Made by a program: the position numbers and the translations under genes. A model generated the notes under the pieces. The model was given only the letters and a program-made list of their open reading frames with translations. It was not told the DNA's origin and did no database searches. DNA of 64,000 bases, taken from Trogon surrucura (taxonomy: Eukaryota > Chordata > Aves > Trogoniformes > Trogonidae). This document shows positions 1-12,800 of the stretch, in pieces (the first letter of the stretch is position 1; the number at the start of each line of letters is the position of its first letter). Where the stretch lies: assembly GCA_020746105.1 (NCBI GenBank), contig CM036626.1, positions 20,821,001-20,885,000 of the forward strand, given 5' to 3'.

Positions 1-636
1 TTTTTTATTTTTTGACAGCCGCTGGCGGGGGGGAGCTATTTTTGAGCTGTCATGTGTGGGCTCTAGGATGGAGCTGAGCAGAGCTCTGTTGGCAGGAGGA
101 AGTGTAACGTCGCTTCTGTTGCATTTTGGCCGGTACTGTTGCTGAATCCATGAAGTTAGCGACGCCTTTTGCCATTCTTTCTGTATTTAAAAAATACCAT
201 TTGGCCCAACGTACGATCTGGGCCGCTTTTTAAAAGCAAAACACGCACAAATACGGAGAATTTGCAAGACTCCGTGATAAGCAATATTAATATATTCTTC
301 CTCGTGCTTGCCTGTGCAACGCGTGGCTAAAATTTGCAAAGCTTCTCGACTCGGGCCACCAGATTGCTCTGAAATTCAGCGCAGCTTTTACTGGGCCCCT
401 TGGAAATCCCAGCTAAGAACAATATTGCCAGGGTAAGACCGCAGCACAGACGTTACCAGTCTTGGAGCTGCTTTGAAAGGTAAATTAAATGAAGTCTCCA
501 TCGAGCTGCTGTTCTGCGGAAACGTGTCCAAGCTTTCCACACGTAGCTGGTTTGAAAGGGTGGGGGGAAGCGAACAAACGGTGGAATAAAAGCATTTAAG
601 TGCTAGAAAGAAGCCTAACTAAAGGCTGCTGTTCAG
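1..636 (+). other. ITPR1 intron, 3' part
   Basis: Noncoding sequence before the first exon in the window. It is AT-rich, ends in a pyrimidine tract and acceptor, and shows no coding match or recognisable repeat. Confidence 0.8.
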
Positions 637-829
637 ATCGTCAGGTCGGACCGCACCATGGAGCAAATCGTCTTCCCCGTGCCCAGCATCTGCGAATTCC
701 TCACGAAGGAGTCCAAGCTGCGCATATATTACACCACGGAGAGGGACGAGCAAGGCAGCAAGATCAACGACTTCTTCATGAAATCGGAAGACCTCTTCAA
801 CGAGATGAACTGGCAAAAGAAATTGCGAG
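637..829 (+). CDS. ITPR1: ITPR1 exon (1st in window): end of the cytosolic coupling region
   Basis: Encodes window residues 1-64 plus the first base of codon 65. It begins [16 protein letters not shown] and ends EMNWQKKLR, matching the segment just before the first membrane span. The acceptor is ctgctgttcag at 626-636, with a ctaac branch-point-like sequence upstream; the donor is CGAG|GTAAGG, close to consensus. I start at 637 rather than at the ATG at 658 because the seven codons before that ATG match known ITPR1 sequence; the ATG is an internal methionine. From memory mammals have Leu at the fourth residue where this sequence has Ser (TCG), a one-base difference. Confidence 0.96.
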
Positions 830-3800
830 GTAAGGTTGCTGTTGCCGGCGTGGTTGTGTGGAACGTTACCAGCGCCAAGGCCAGGATTTTGGCGTTGGAA
901 GCGTTGACTCGGTAGCAGATGGTTCCCCAGTGTGGCAGCGACCTTGCTAATGGTACGAAAGACTCGCCTCCTCGGCACGGTGGCAACGTGCTGTCAGGAA
1001 GTCACAGAATCACAGAATGTCAGAGGTTGGACGGGACCTCAAAGATCATCTAGTCCAACCCCCTGCCAGAGCAGGATCACCTACAGCAGAGCGCACAGGA
1101 ACGTGTCCAGGCGGGTTTTGAATGTCTCCAGAGAAGGAGATTCCACAACCTCCCTGGGCAGCCTGGGCCAGTGCTCGGTCACCCTTACAGTGAAAAAGTT
1201 TTTCCTCATATTTTTATGGAACCTCCTGTGTTCCAACTTCCACCCATTGCCCCTTGTCCTGTCATTGGACGTCACTGAGAAGACCCTGGCTCCGTCCTCC
1301 TGACACTCCCCCTGGACATATTTATAAACATTAATGAGGTCACCCCTCAGCCTCCTCTTCTCCAAGCTAAAGAGCCCCAGCTCCTTCAGCCTTTCCTCAT
1401 CAGGGAGATGCTCCACTCCCTTAATCAAGCTTTAACGCAAGAGCAACGTGGACCGGCTGGAGAGGATCCAGGGGAGAGTGGTAAGAAGGAGCGCAGGTCG
1501 TCTTTTGAGATCCCGCAGGAAGGAATGGTTTTGTGGAGGCTTAGCTGGAATGAGAAGGCATTTGGTGGCAGGGAGGAACGGAGAGGAGTCGGCTGAAGAA
1601 AGCAGTGACCTGTTCTCCTTCCCTGCAGTGGGTGCACGAAGCAGTTCTCTTGCATTGCAAGGAGGAGTCGGGCTGGGTAGTACAGCACGGCCTTACGGCA
1701 TCTCCAGGAATATATCTTGGGTATTTAGGAACAGGTTAACGTGCATTTTCCAGTAAAAATAAGATTTGTTCTTCGGGTAGGGAATAGACGGGCTGATTAA
1801 GTCCCTTCCAGCCCTGTGATGCTGAATATCTGAAAGCAACCTTTGTCAAACACTGCTTTTCCCCTTGAGGTTCCCACTGGCAGCTAAGACAAGTTTTGAA
1901 AATCCAATTCTAATTCATAGAGTCCCATCTCTTTCCCCCGTAAACCTTCTAACTGATTTGCTTGATTTTTTTTATTTATTTTTTCTAAAGTCGGTGTCTC
2001 GTGTTGCTAAAGGGGAAGCATTGCACACGAGGCTCCGCGCCAGCGGTCAGTGGTTAAAATTCACCAATGACCCTCTGAAATGCAAGCGATAAAGCAGTTG
2101 CTTCCTGCTCAAGTCTCATACGGCCGTTGTTCCCCGTGGTTGAATCAGCTCAGCCCAGGAGCACAAACTCGTCCCAAACCTCTTCCCAGAGCAGGTGTGA
2201 GCGTGGAATTCCGCTGCACAGCTGCTCTGCCAGGCTGGCCGCGCCGGTGTGGTTGGCAAAGGTTCTTCCCCCTGGGGTTCTTCCTGGTACTCAGTGAGCA
2301 TCGCGTGTCATAGGAAAAAACGAGGTGAGAAGGGACCTCTTGACCTTCCTTGTTGCGAAAGTTTATTTTTATCGAGTGATTTCCCTCGTTGCAGCCTCTG
2401 ACGGCCGCGTCTCACCCTTTCGCTGTGCCCCTCCAAGAGGAGCCTTTCCAGTTTGTTTGTAGGATGCGCTTGCGCGGTTCATGCTAGAGCTGATGGTGCT
2501 TTGCGCCTTTGGTAGCGGAAAACATATGGATGTTGTTAGATCTTTTAACAGAGAGAAGCAGTTGAATTGTATTATTCAAAATCGTCAGAGTCAACTCTAG
2601 ATAAGACCGCCTGAAATGTGGTCAACTCTGCTGAGTTATTTTTCCTGTGTACGAATACGGAGTGGAGCTATTTTCTAGGATTCTGTTTCCACTGAGCAAT
2701 GGATCGGTACTTCTGACAGCGTCAAAGTCCTCAGGAAGCTTCTTCCTAAATTGGCTTCTAAGAGCTCTGCAAGAAGTATGGGAGTGTATGACATGGTAAC
2801 AAATGGCCAACTCTGGCAGCCTCCGTGTATTCTCTTAGACTTTGAGTTACTTTAGTTGTCTTGGAAGCTGTCTCCGGGCAAGCTCTGATGACATCCAGAG
2901 TTAACAGCAGACCACAAATTTATCAAGCTCCACCTGCAGAAGTGGAGAATATTTCTTTTTTTTTTTTTTCTTTAAGAAACTGGAATCGTTTAGTCTGTCT
3001 CAATATTCTGATCTTATTTGGCTTCGAAGTGATATTCTGTGGTTATACAATTGTTTCTCACGTCTTAAATACAGGTTTGTGTTTCCCAGACGTGACGGTT
3101 CTGGCAGCGCTCCGTGCCGCGCTCATGTGATACCTCTCACAGTTTACTCAAACCTGAGGAGGACTTTAAAAAAAAAAAAAAAAATCTTTATAAAGACCCC
3201 TGTACTTCCCCCCTCAGCTCACAATGCTAGCCCGTAATCTGAGCACCGTTAAGTCTTAATTAAGAATTCAAGTGAGCCTGCCAAAAACCTGCAGAAGTGC
3301 TGCGCAGGGCACGTAGTCTGGCCCGTCCCCGAAGGGAGGGAGGCTTGAAGTAAAACCTGGAGCTTTATAATGACCCGTCGTGTAAGTGTCGTGCAAATTA
3401 ATTCAACTTGCTTACAAATTCTTCCGGTAAAAATGAAACTGAGGACAGAAATAATAGAGAAATCAGCGTCTCGCATATCTGAGACGTTGTTACCTCAGGT
3501 TTCAGCGAGGCTTAACGTGTGCCTGGCTAACGGGGTGCCCGTGTTCGCGCGGTGCCGGGGTACCTGGCTGCAACCCTTCCCTCTGTGTTCAGCTCTTCCA
3601 CACATTTGCTCTTTATGTGCGTTTCCAGTTGGTATAACGAGGCATTGTGTAATTCTTTTAACCCTCTTCTTTTTTTTTTTCGCTTAGCATACTGGTAGAG
3701 GTGATTTGCTGAAGGCAAGCAGTGTCTGCTGTGAGGCTCAGAGCTGCTCCATTCATTAATTTACTCTTCAGCCCCAGTCTGCACTTTCATCTTTTCCCTA

Positions 3801-6800
3801 AATTTCCCTGTAAGCTGCTTTTCCTTTGCTCTCCGATACACTTTGCCTCCTTCCGATGGGGAAACACCTGAGTTTGTTCCCTTCGTCGAGAGCGTTTTTA
3901 ACAGATCACTATTTTGCTATTCTGGGTTTCAGGAGTATGCAATTTGCTGTTTAATAAGTCTACAGAAGCTCAAATCAAGGGTATTTCGCCTTGATGCGGA
4001 GGAAATTACTGCAAGGCGGCGTCTTGGCTGTCCTTGTCGTCTTCTGGTCCACGACCACTTTGGAAAACGAATCTTTTTCTTATGCTTCTTGATTCTAGCT
4101 GCAGAGTTTATTAAGATTAAGAGTCCTTTTGAAAAAAATACTTGTGTGCAGCGTTAAGAGTGTCAAATGTGCAGCTGTGCACCCTTGGCTCCGTGCAGAT
4201 GTGCTTGTCCCTTGCCCGCGGGGCAGAGGCAAGGCCAGCCGAGCTTCAGCTCAGTGTTGTTATTCTGGGGCCGTGTAGGTCTGTCATCAGCTTGGAGTTG
4301 TCTTGCTCGCTTGGCAGCTCGCCCTGAGCGCTTTAGGGCTTCGTCATGATGTCGCTCTCTTGCATTTTTTGTCGTAATTGTCCACCCCGCTGCCGAGTCT
4401 CGCCGCTGCTCACGTGTGTCACGTTCTCCTCCCCCTCGTTGTGCTCCGTGCGACTCTGGAATACCGAGCACATTGTTAGGGGAAACCTGCAGTCTTTGAC
4501 CTCTGCGTCTCTGAGCTTGTGCTCACGCTGCTGCTAATTCACGTTGGAGAATACTTTCTTTTTTTTTTTCAACAGGAATCCTTTGCCTTAAAGCACTATC
4601 AAGGAAACTAGAAAGATAAAAAGTAATTGAGTAAATTTCTGAATGAGCCATGAATAGTACTGCTGGTGGTGCTGTGATTTGGGGTGAACTGAAACTAAAA
4701 CGAGTTTTGGTGGAGGTTAATTCTTTGCATAGAACTCATTATTTATTTTTTTAAATACTCCATTAAAAAGAATTCTTTTGCTCTTTTGCAGCTCAGCCTT
4801 TCCTCTACTGGTGTGCTCGCAACATGTCCTTCTGGAGCAGTATTTCCTTTAACCTGGCTGTCCTCATGAACCTGCTCGTGGCGTTTTTCTATCCGTTCAA
4901 AGGAATTCGAGGAGGTACCGATACTAAACGTGCAAAAATATGTGAACAAGTAAGGTGTAATGAGGCAAATTCTATCCCCTGCTTGTGTCCTTATATCTTT
5001 GTTTACTAGGGTGGAGGGTAGTAGAACAGAAAATGGCTTTTTTTTGATTGCCTTAAGTTGTGCTGTTCTGACTTCTCTTCGGGAAAATGTAGAGCTGTGC
5101 TTTTTCCCCACGGAAAAAAATTATCAAAGGCAGACATCCACCTTTAATTACTTGACCGTTCTACTTTGTTCTAAAGTTCCGTAATTAAGTATTGAACTAA
5201 AAATACGAGAAATGTTAATTCCTTGGGTTATTTTTCCTTGAGTTTGCGTTTTATTAACGCCGTTTTCCAGCAAACTTTTGCGATCACGAAGCTCTTCAGG
5301 AGGCATCAGAGGGTTGAGGTGGGGAGAGGTGTACGGGGGCCAAGAGCCCAGCCTGGTGCCGTTAGGAATCACAGAATCACAGAATGTCAGGGATTGGAAG
5401 GGACCTCGAAAGATCATCCAGTCCAATCCCCCTGCCAGAGCAGGAACGCCTCGATTATGCTACACAGGAACGTGTCCAGGCAGGTCTTGAATGTCTCCAG
5501 AGAAGGAGACTCCACAACCTCCCTGGGCAGCCTGTGCCAGGGCTCCGTCACCCTCACTGAGAAGAAGTTTCTTCTCGAGTTTAAGCGGAACCTCTTATGT
5601 TCCAGTTTCAGCCCATTACCCCTTGTCCTATCAGTGGTTGTCACCGAGAAGAGCCTGGCTCCATCCTCGTGACACTCACCCTTGACATATTTGTAAACAT
5701 TAATGAGGTCACCCCTCAGCCTCCTCTTCTCCAAACTAAAGAGCCCCAGCTCCCTCAGCCTTTCCTCATAAGGGAGATGCTCCACTCCCTCCATCATCCC
5801 AGTTGCCCTGTGCTGGACTCTCTCCAGCAGTTCCCTGTCTTTCTTGAACTGAGGGGCCCAGAACTGGACACAATATTCCAGATGGGGTCTCACCAGGGCA
5901 GAACAGAGGGGAAGGAGAACCTCTCTTGACCTACTAACCACCCCCCTTCTAATATGCCCCAGGATGCCATTGAATCGGTGGGTGATGCAGAAAAAGAGCT
6001 CTTCTCTCCTCCCTTTAGCCCTGTGAGCACTCGGAGCAGAGGTTGCCCCATGTCCCCTACCTGGGGAGCACCAGCAGCTGGGGATGTGCCACCGGTTCTG
6101 ACGCGAAGCGTGGGTGAACGTGAGCGGCTCCCCTGGGATTGCACAACCTTGCCCCAAATAGGTCTCGTGGAAGTTGCTTTTGGCTCCGGTTCTTGGAGCC
6201 AACACAGTCAGCGCTGCTGGTGCAGCCCAGGGGAGGTCCAACCGCTCTTCCTCAGATCCAGCCTCTCCCAGGAGATGCGCCCCAGGGTGGAGTCGCATTG
6301 TGAGGAACTGGGAAATCTGGAGAAATGTGAACGCCAGCAAGGTGGTGTAAAGCAAATGCCTCAGTGGGAGCTTTCTCCACGTAGTCTGGAGTAAATAGGG
6401 ACCCCAGCAGTAAAACCTTCTCCTGGAGGGAGTGATTCATGTTGAAGCTTCGCTTCCCTTTCCTTGAGATGCCAGTTAGATGCTCATCTTTTCTTGTTGA
6501 ACTTCCCTCTGCATCTTTCTCTATAGAGAACCCAAAGGCGCTGCAGCTCGGAGGTGGAGGCAGCAGGAAGTGATCAGCTGAGCTCTGCGTGTGGCATAAG
6601 AGCCCCTCTTCACCCTTTTTGCAGCTCACCAGTTCATTTAGACTGAGGGGAGCCGTAGTTTTGTCCAAACATTGCTTGAACAGCAGCTTGTGGTTGCTTA
6701 GAGCATGGAAAAATTGCGTGCAGGGGTTCTGCATCCTGAAAAAAGGCTGTTACAGGGTATTTTAGACCAAGATCTGGTGTTCTTGAGAAGGGGAACAGTT

Positions 6801-9800
6801 CTAGTTACCTTCTGCACCACCAGCTTTGCTTGCTGCGCGGCAGCTGGTTGGAAGGTTTTGAGAAGCACGAAGAGCAACTGAATTCTCCGCCTCTAGTTTT
6901 CGAAGATCACAAGTTGAAATGTAAAGGTCTGTGTTTATGGCTGCTAGGAAAGCTGGTGATTAAACACACTGAGATTAGAAGCTGCAAGACTGGGGAGCGG
7001 GGCGGGGGGGAATCTGTTGGCGTTTTGAAGATGCCCTACCCTACATATTTGAAATACTTTATCAGGTATCATTTTGATAAAATCTCTTTCTCTACTAGTT
7101 ACAGTCAAAACTGAAAACTAAATAAATACACGTGTATTTTATATTTAGCTTTTTTTTTTAAAAAAAAAAAAGGCTCTTCAAAACAGACTGTTTGGGGGAA
7201 GTTGTCAGTGTCTTGAGTTGCTCAGACAGGGTGAACTGAGCAGCTGATTAGCATCTGACTGCAGCAGAAGCTGTAAAACTTCTGACTTGAGGAGATGAAA
7301 CAAAACTGGATGCCTGGAATTCAGTACTGGAATGGTGAGAATTCCAGAGACGGGGAGAGCTCTCTACAGGGTACACGCTCCTCCTGTTGTGCCACGAACT
7401 CTCCGTGCCCGTGGCGAGGCTTTGCCATTGGGTCGGGCAGGGATGCGCGATGTCGAGTGACCGCCGGGAGCTGCTGGAGCTCCCGAAAGCAGATTTACCC
7501 GTGTGCCCTGGGCGGCTTCGCAATAGCTGGGGTGCTCAGGCAGCAGTGCAGGTGCAGGCAGAAGGGCTCTGCCTCTCGCAGCAATTCCCAAATCATTCCT
7601 AAATGAGCTTCTGCACATTTTTGTTAGACTCTTCTTATTCTCCCTCCCCTCTCCGTGCCGTTTATCGTTCCCACCAGGGTGACTCTTCCAAGCTCTGCAC
7701 CTTTTGCTGTTCGACAGCTCGGGTGGCGGCGTTGCTCTGGGATCCCAAACTCCCTTCAGACAGCGGAAACATCTGTTCAACTTCACGCTTATTAAGTTTT
7801 AATTTCCATCGCTCCTCTGCTGTCTTTATTAATCTACAGCGATTTGGAACAAAATTAAATGGCTGCCCGTGGTAGTCAGATGAGAGTAATATTCCCTAAG
7901 CCTTCTGAATTTGGGCGGGGGGGAGGAAAAAACCCTCAGTGGGTATTTTGCCAATAAGACACTGCACTTGCAGAAGGGCTGCGGAGTGCTCTGTAGTTTG
8001 GGGAGTCTTGCTTCTTTGTCTGCTGAGGAGCCAGTTGCTTGAAGATAAATTATTTTTTTTTTATGTCGGTTTTAAGAGAGGGATGTCTCTTACATTCTGC
8101 ATAAACCCAGGGTAAATGGTATTTTTGGCTGAGCACTTTTTATGGCTCTTTCAGAGAAGCGTATTTTTAGCAACACGGGCTTGATGTTATGTAAGCAGGC
8201 AGTCTCATGGGACAGCCTAAATAGAACCAGAAATAGCAAGAGAGGACAAAAACTGGTGCGAGGTTTTTGACCAAAAGCACAATAGGAGAATCTGCTGGAC
8301 CTGGAGGAGTATGTTGCCTGTCTTCACCTCCCCATTCCATGCCCCTGCAGAACGCATTAGCGAAATGTGTCTCCTTTTCAGCATTCAGAGTGTTTAACGT
8401 GAACACTGAAACGAAGAATCCTATAATACCGGCGCTTATCATTTGCATAATGCTTTAGTAACAAGTTTGTAATTAAAATCTGCTGAAGGCACGGGGCTCA
8501 GATGTTCCACTTACCGCTTGGAGATCAGCAGTGTCTGAACACGAGGCTTTAATGATGCTCCACCAAAGATAACGATGAAATGGCGTTTATTTGGTTGTTT
8601 TGTTTGGCTGCACAGAGCATTGAGGCGGGTTTTGTTTTTGCCTCCCCACCCCAGGTACGCTGGAGCCCCACTTGTCAGGTTTGCTGTGGACAGCAATGCT
8701 GATCTCCCTGGCCATCGTTATCGCCCTTCCGAAGCCCCACGGCATCCGAGCCTTAATCGCTTCCACGATATTACGGCTAATATTTTCAGTTGGTTTACAG
8801 CCAACTTTATTTCTTCTGGGTGCATTCAACGTAAGTATCAAGTGGGCTTTTTTGAAGTTCTCTCCCGTCTTTACGTAAGGGTTTCTTATCTGCTCGTGAA
8901 GGTGTCGGGCAAAAATAGCCCGGGGCGTTGCGGTGGAGCTGGTGGGAGGAGCGATTCCCTCTTTGGGCTGTTTCTAGCAGAAGTGCTTTGCTCTTCATTT
9001 AATCCTGGTTCCCTAGGCTGGAGATCTCAGAGGTTTCACTCGGTTTTGCCAGTCCAGAAATGTCTCCCACCCCAGCCAGAAATGTGAAGAAGTCTCTGTG
9101 ACCCTGAAGCACTCGGTTATTCGCTCGAACTGTCTGCCGTTGGGTGACTAAGCGACAGTATTTCGGGGGTTGTGTAAGACTGGCTAAACAGTGCATTTCC
9201 CAAATGTCTGGCTGCAGTCTACCTGCCAGCCAAAAAGCTGACACTAAGCAGTTTCCCTGCGGTAACACGTGGACTGAGCGTGCGAGAAAGTACCACCCTT
9301 CAAACATGGATGGATGGATGGATTGATTGATTTTGTTTAGGAAGTTTTACCTCCCTCACCGGAGAGTGATTTTATTTTCTTCCCAAAGTCTTTGTCTCGA
9401 TGCCCTTCAAGAACAAGCTGGAGACAGGAGTCGGTGCGCACGTTTTATTAGATGCGCGCAGCTTGGGGTTTGGCTCGCTGTCTGAGCTGTGCAGAAAACA
9501 CAAGAGAAAGCAGGTTTTGATGGACACAGAAAATGCTGCCGTGGAATTCAGCGCAGTTGTTGATACCATCGTGGAGCCAATTTATCTCCAGCTTTGAGAA
9601 ATTGCCTTTTTTTTTTCCCTCCCAAAAGCCACATGTTGTAACTAATCTATGGTTAATCTCTCCTTTAGGTTTGTAATAAAATCATTTTCCTGATGAGTTT
9701 TGTGGGTAACTGTGGAACCTTCACGAGAGGCTACAAGGCGATGATCATGGACGTAGAGTTTCTTTATCACCTGCTGTACCTGCTGATTTGCGCACTGGGG

Positions 9801-12800
9801 CTCTTCGTACATGAATTCTTTTACAGTTTGTTGGTAGGTATTCGCTTTGCCCTCAGAAATTTTCTCTGTGTGTGTGTGTAAAGTCCCATCTTAAGCATGT
9901 CTAGATGTGTCGTGCGCCACTTGCCTTCTGGTTTCCTTCTGGGACACCTGTCCAGGCACTCCTTGCACAGCTGGAGGTTTTGCCTGGGAGGCTACCTGGT
10001 TTGCACAGAGAGGCAGACACGGTATTTGTTCTCAAGTATATTCTCCAAGGTGATTTAAGGTTAAATTTAGTTCAAATTGCTCATTCCAGTAAGTGCGGAT
10101 GCGGTTGCAACCAAGGTGTTTAGCATTTCCCTGTGTGTGTTAGTCCTTGGTTTTCCAAGGTTAGATGTGTTGCTTGTGACTCTGCTCTGACACCCAAGGT
10201 AATAAAACCAGCAATATTGATACCGGGTGAAGGTTGAAGCCTTCTCAAGGTCATAGAAACTCTTCGATGATGGGGAGGGAAAGAAAGAAAACAAGGAAAA
10301 ATGTAACCATAGAAATGCTAGCTGGAGAAGTAGGCACTTCTGGAGTTACCCCGCTGTGAGTAAGAGGCTCACAGTCTTTAGGTTGGTTTACTCTGGTGGT
10401 GTCAATAACGAAAACGTAGTTATTGAGCTGGTTGGAGTGCCTGGTTAACTCTGGAGTGTCTCCGTAGCTAGACTCCAGACCTCACACGACTGGCACTGCC
10501 GCCTGGCATACGTGGGGTTTTTTTTTTTCTGTTTGGGGTGGAATTCATCTTGCACAGCACAATACTTCTAAGAATAAGAACTGAGGGAGTCTATCTAGTG
10601 TTGGTGGAGAAAATGTGTCACTTCTAAAGCAAACCTTAAATCTCATTCAGAACGCTCTATTTTTGTCGCTTTGTTTGATGCTTGCTACATCCCCTGCTAC
10701 CTGAATTGGTGATTTGCTGTATTTATGTAGGTCCAGTTTAACCAACCAGCAACCTGCCGGGGCTGTGCTGGTGAGTTGTCACAGACCCGGTGTCGGTAGT
10801 AACGTGTGAGAAACAGCCTTTGCTTTTGTTGTTGCCCCCTCCCAGCTCTTCGACCTGGTGTACCGAGAAGAGACCTTGCTCAACGTCATCAAGAGCGTCA
10901 CTCGCAACGGGCGCTCCATCATCCTGACTGCCGTGCTCGCTCTCATCTTGGTCTACCTGTTCTCCATAGTGGGGTACCTCTTCTTCAAAGATGATTTCAT
11001 CCTGGAAGTAGACAAGCTCCCCAATGAAACCTTGCTGCCAGGTCAGTGCCGGCGACTCGTTTGGACGGTTCACGTTGAAGGAAATAACGGGTTCTTGCTC
11101 CCCGGGGCGCGCTGAGGCATCTTGCACCTTTTGCAAGACGTGCTGGTTGCCTCACCAGTTTGAGAATTTCTTTCTTACAGAGAAAACTTTGCAAACAGAA
11201 AAAAAACCCACGTTCAAAACCCAATCAGACCAATTGGGGCAATCGGTTTTTACAAAACGCTGCAGTCTGCTGCAGAATAGAGAAGGTCGGGGAGGAGGAA
11301 CCCCTGGAGATAGAGCTTGGGCTCTTCTGCACTCGGTTGAGATTTCTCCCCTCGCTGCTTGCTGAAACAGTTGAGATTATCTAATTCAGCGACACCTACT
11401 CCCTCCCCCAGCTGAGTTACAAGCTGACTTTCGGTAGGGCAGCGTGGAGAATTCAGTTCTGCCTCCGTTTGCCAGACCCTGAACGCTTACACTGGCTTTT
11501 AATGGCGGGGTTCGGTTTCAGCATAACAAAAATTAATACTTTATCTGAAATAACAGACACTGAATATAAATGAAGGGCATCGAAGGGCATCAGGAAGATG
11601 TTCTGTCAAGTAGAGGTTTCTCTCTCTAATCCTGGTTTGCTCGTAGTTTTACGAACTGTATTAACCTCCCTCAAACACTTGGTGCAGTTGAAGCTCGTAG
11701 CAGACTTCTCCGTGCTGACCGTAGGTTGTTTATTTTGAGTTAAAAATTGGGGTTGTGTTTTTTATGTTTTTTCCACACTGCAGCATCAAGCTACTAAATT
11801 AGTGGGTGAGAAGCAGAGCAATGAAATTTGTTAGAGGAGTGGTTTGGGGTTTGCCTTGTTCTTTGTTGTGTTTTTCCTTTGACAGCTGAGCTGTTCTGAC
11901 AAGTATTATTTGACATTCCACAGTTTTTTTTCTAATTTTACTGCCAACCCTGTGAGAGACCCAAACCCTCACTGACCCTGTTATTTCACGTTTTCACGCA
12001 GCTGGAGAAATGCCAAAGACTTATTACTGTGTGGCAGTAGGGTGTTTTTTGATGCTTGGAAAGCATTGAAAGGGAAGTTTTCAAGGCACCTTCGAAATTC
12101 GCTGTGCACCAGAAGGTATTAGTTTCGGAACAATTTCAATTACTCCTTGAGCTTTGGCGCTGACGCAAAATAAACGCACAGCTTTGGTCTTTAATTCGGA
12201 GAAATAAGAAGAAATTTTCGGTGTAAAATCCCTAAATTTGTAGGAGTTTTGTGCTCTTCTCCGCTCCAGGGTATTACACTATTTTAAATCTGATGGTAAT
12301 TGCAGACCGAATAGGATGGGGTACTTGAATATCTGAGAAGTAATCTTGCAAAGCCTGCAAAAAGCGTTAAACTCGCCATTTGATTCAGCACCTTCTGTTT
12401 TTAGATCGCACAGAACCAGGGGAGACCATGACCGGGGAGTTCCTTTATTCAGATGTGTGCAAAGCAGGTAGCAGTGAAAACTGTTCTTCAGTCATTCCTT
12501 CAGACCGTAAGTATCTGCTGTTGAGTTCAGAACTCCCACCCGGAGTTCTCACACTTCTTCTCGTTAAGCACCTTAAATTAAGAAAATAATAATTCCTTTT
12601 AAAATCCTATGTAATAAATTTGGGAACAAAGCTATCGTGAGACTGTCTGACTTGGAAAGGGATTAATTTAGGCCAACAGCATAAATAGCATTTGTTGCAT
12701 GGAGTGATTAAGCTAGAGAAACTTAGAACTAAATCATGCTTTGATAAAACAGTCGTATTCTTTAATTTTCTACCTTATCAATTGGAGAAGGAAGCAATGC

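Larger units (their letters stand above)
830..4791 (+). other. ITPR1 intron (3.96 kb) with CR1 copy
   Basis: Contains an antisense CR1 at 1002-1428, a probable small CR1 3' end at about 1775-1835, a T14 run at 2956-2969 and an A17 run at 3168-3184. I see no other gene in it. Confidence 0.85.

Noticed and set aside
658..915. ATG at 658 as a gene start
   Set aside because: The codons before it continue known ITPR1 sequence after a good acceptor at 636, so it is an internal Met.
2290..2345. Possible antisense CR1 3' end ('gagaagggacctct')
   Set aside because: Too short and diverged to separate from chance.
5414..6355. 313-codon minus-strand open frame
   Set aside because: Its C-terminal part is CR1 ORF2 and its N-terminal part is unrelated intronic sequence; it is a chance fusion, not a host gene.
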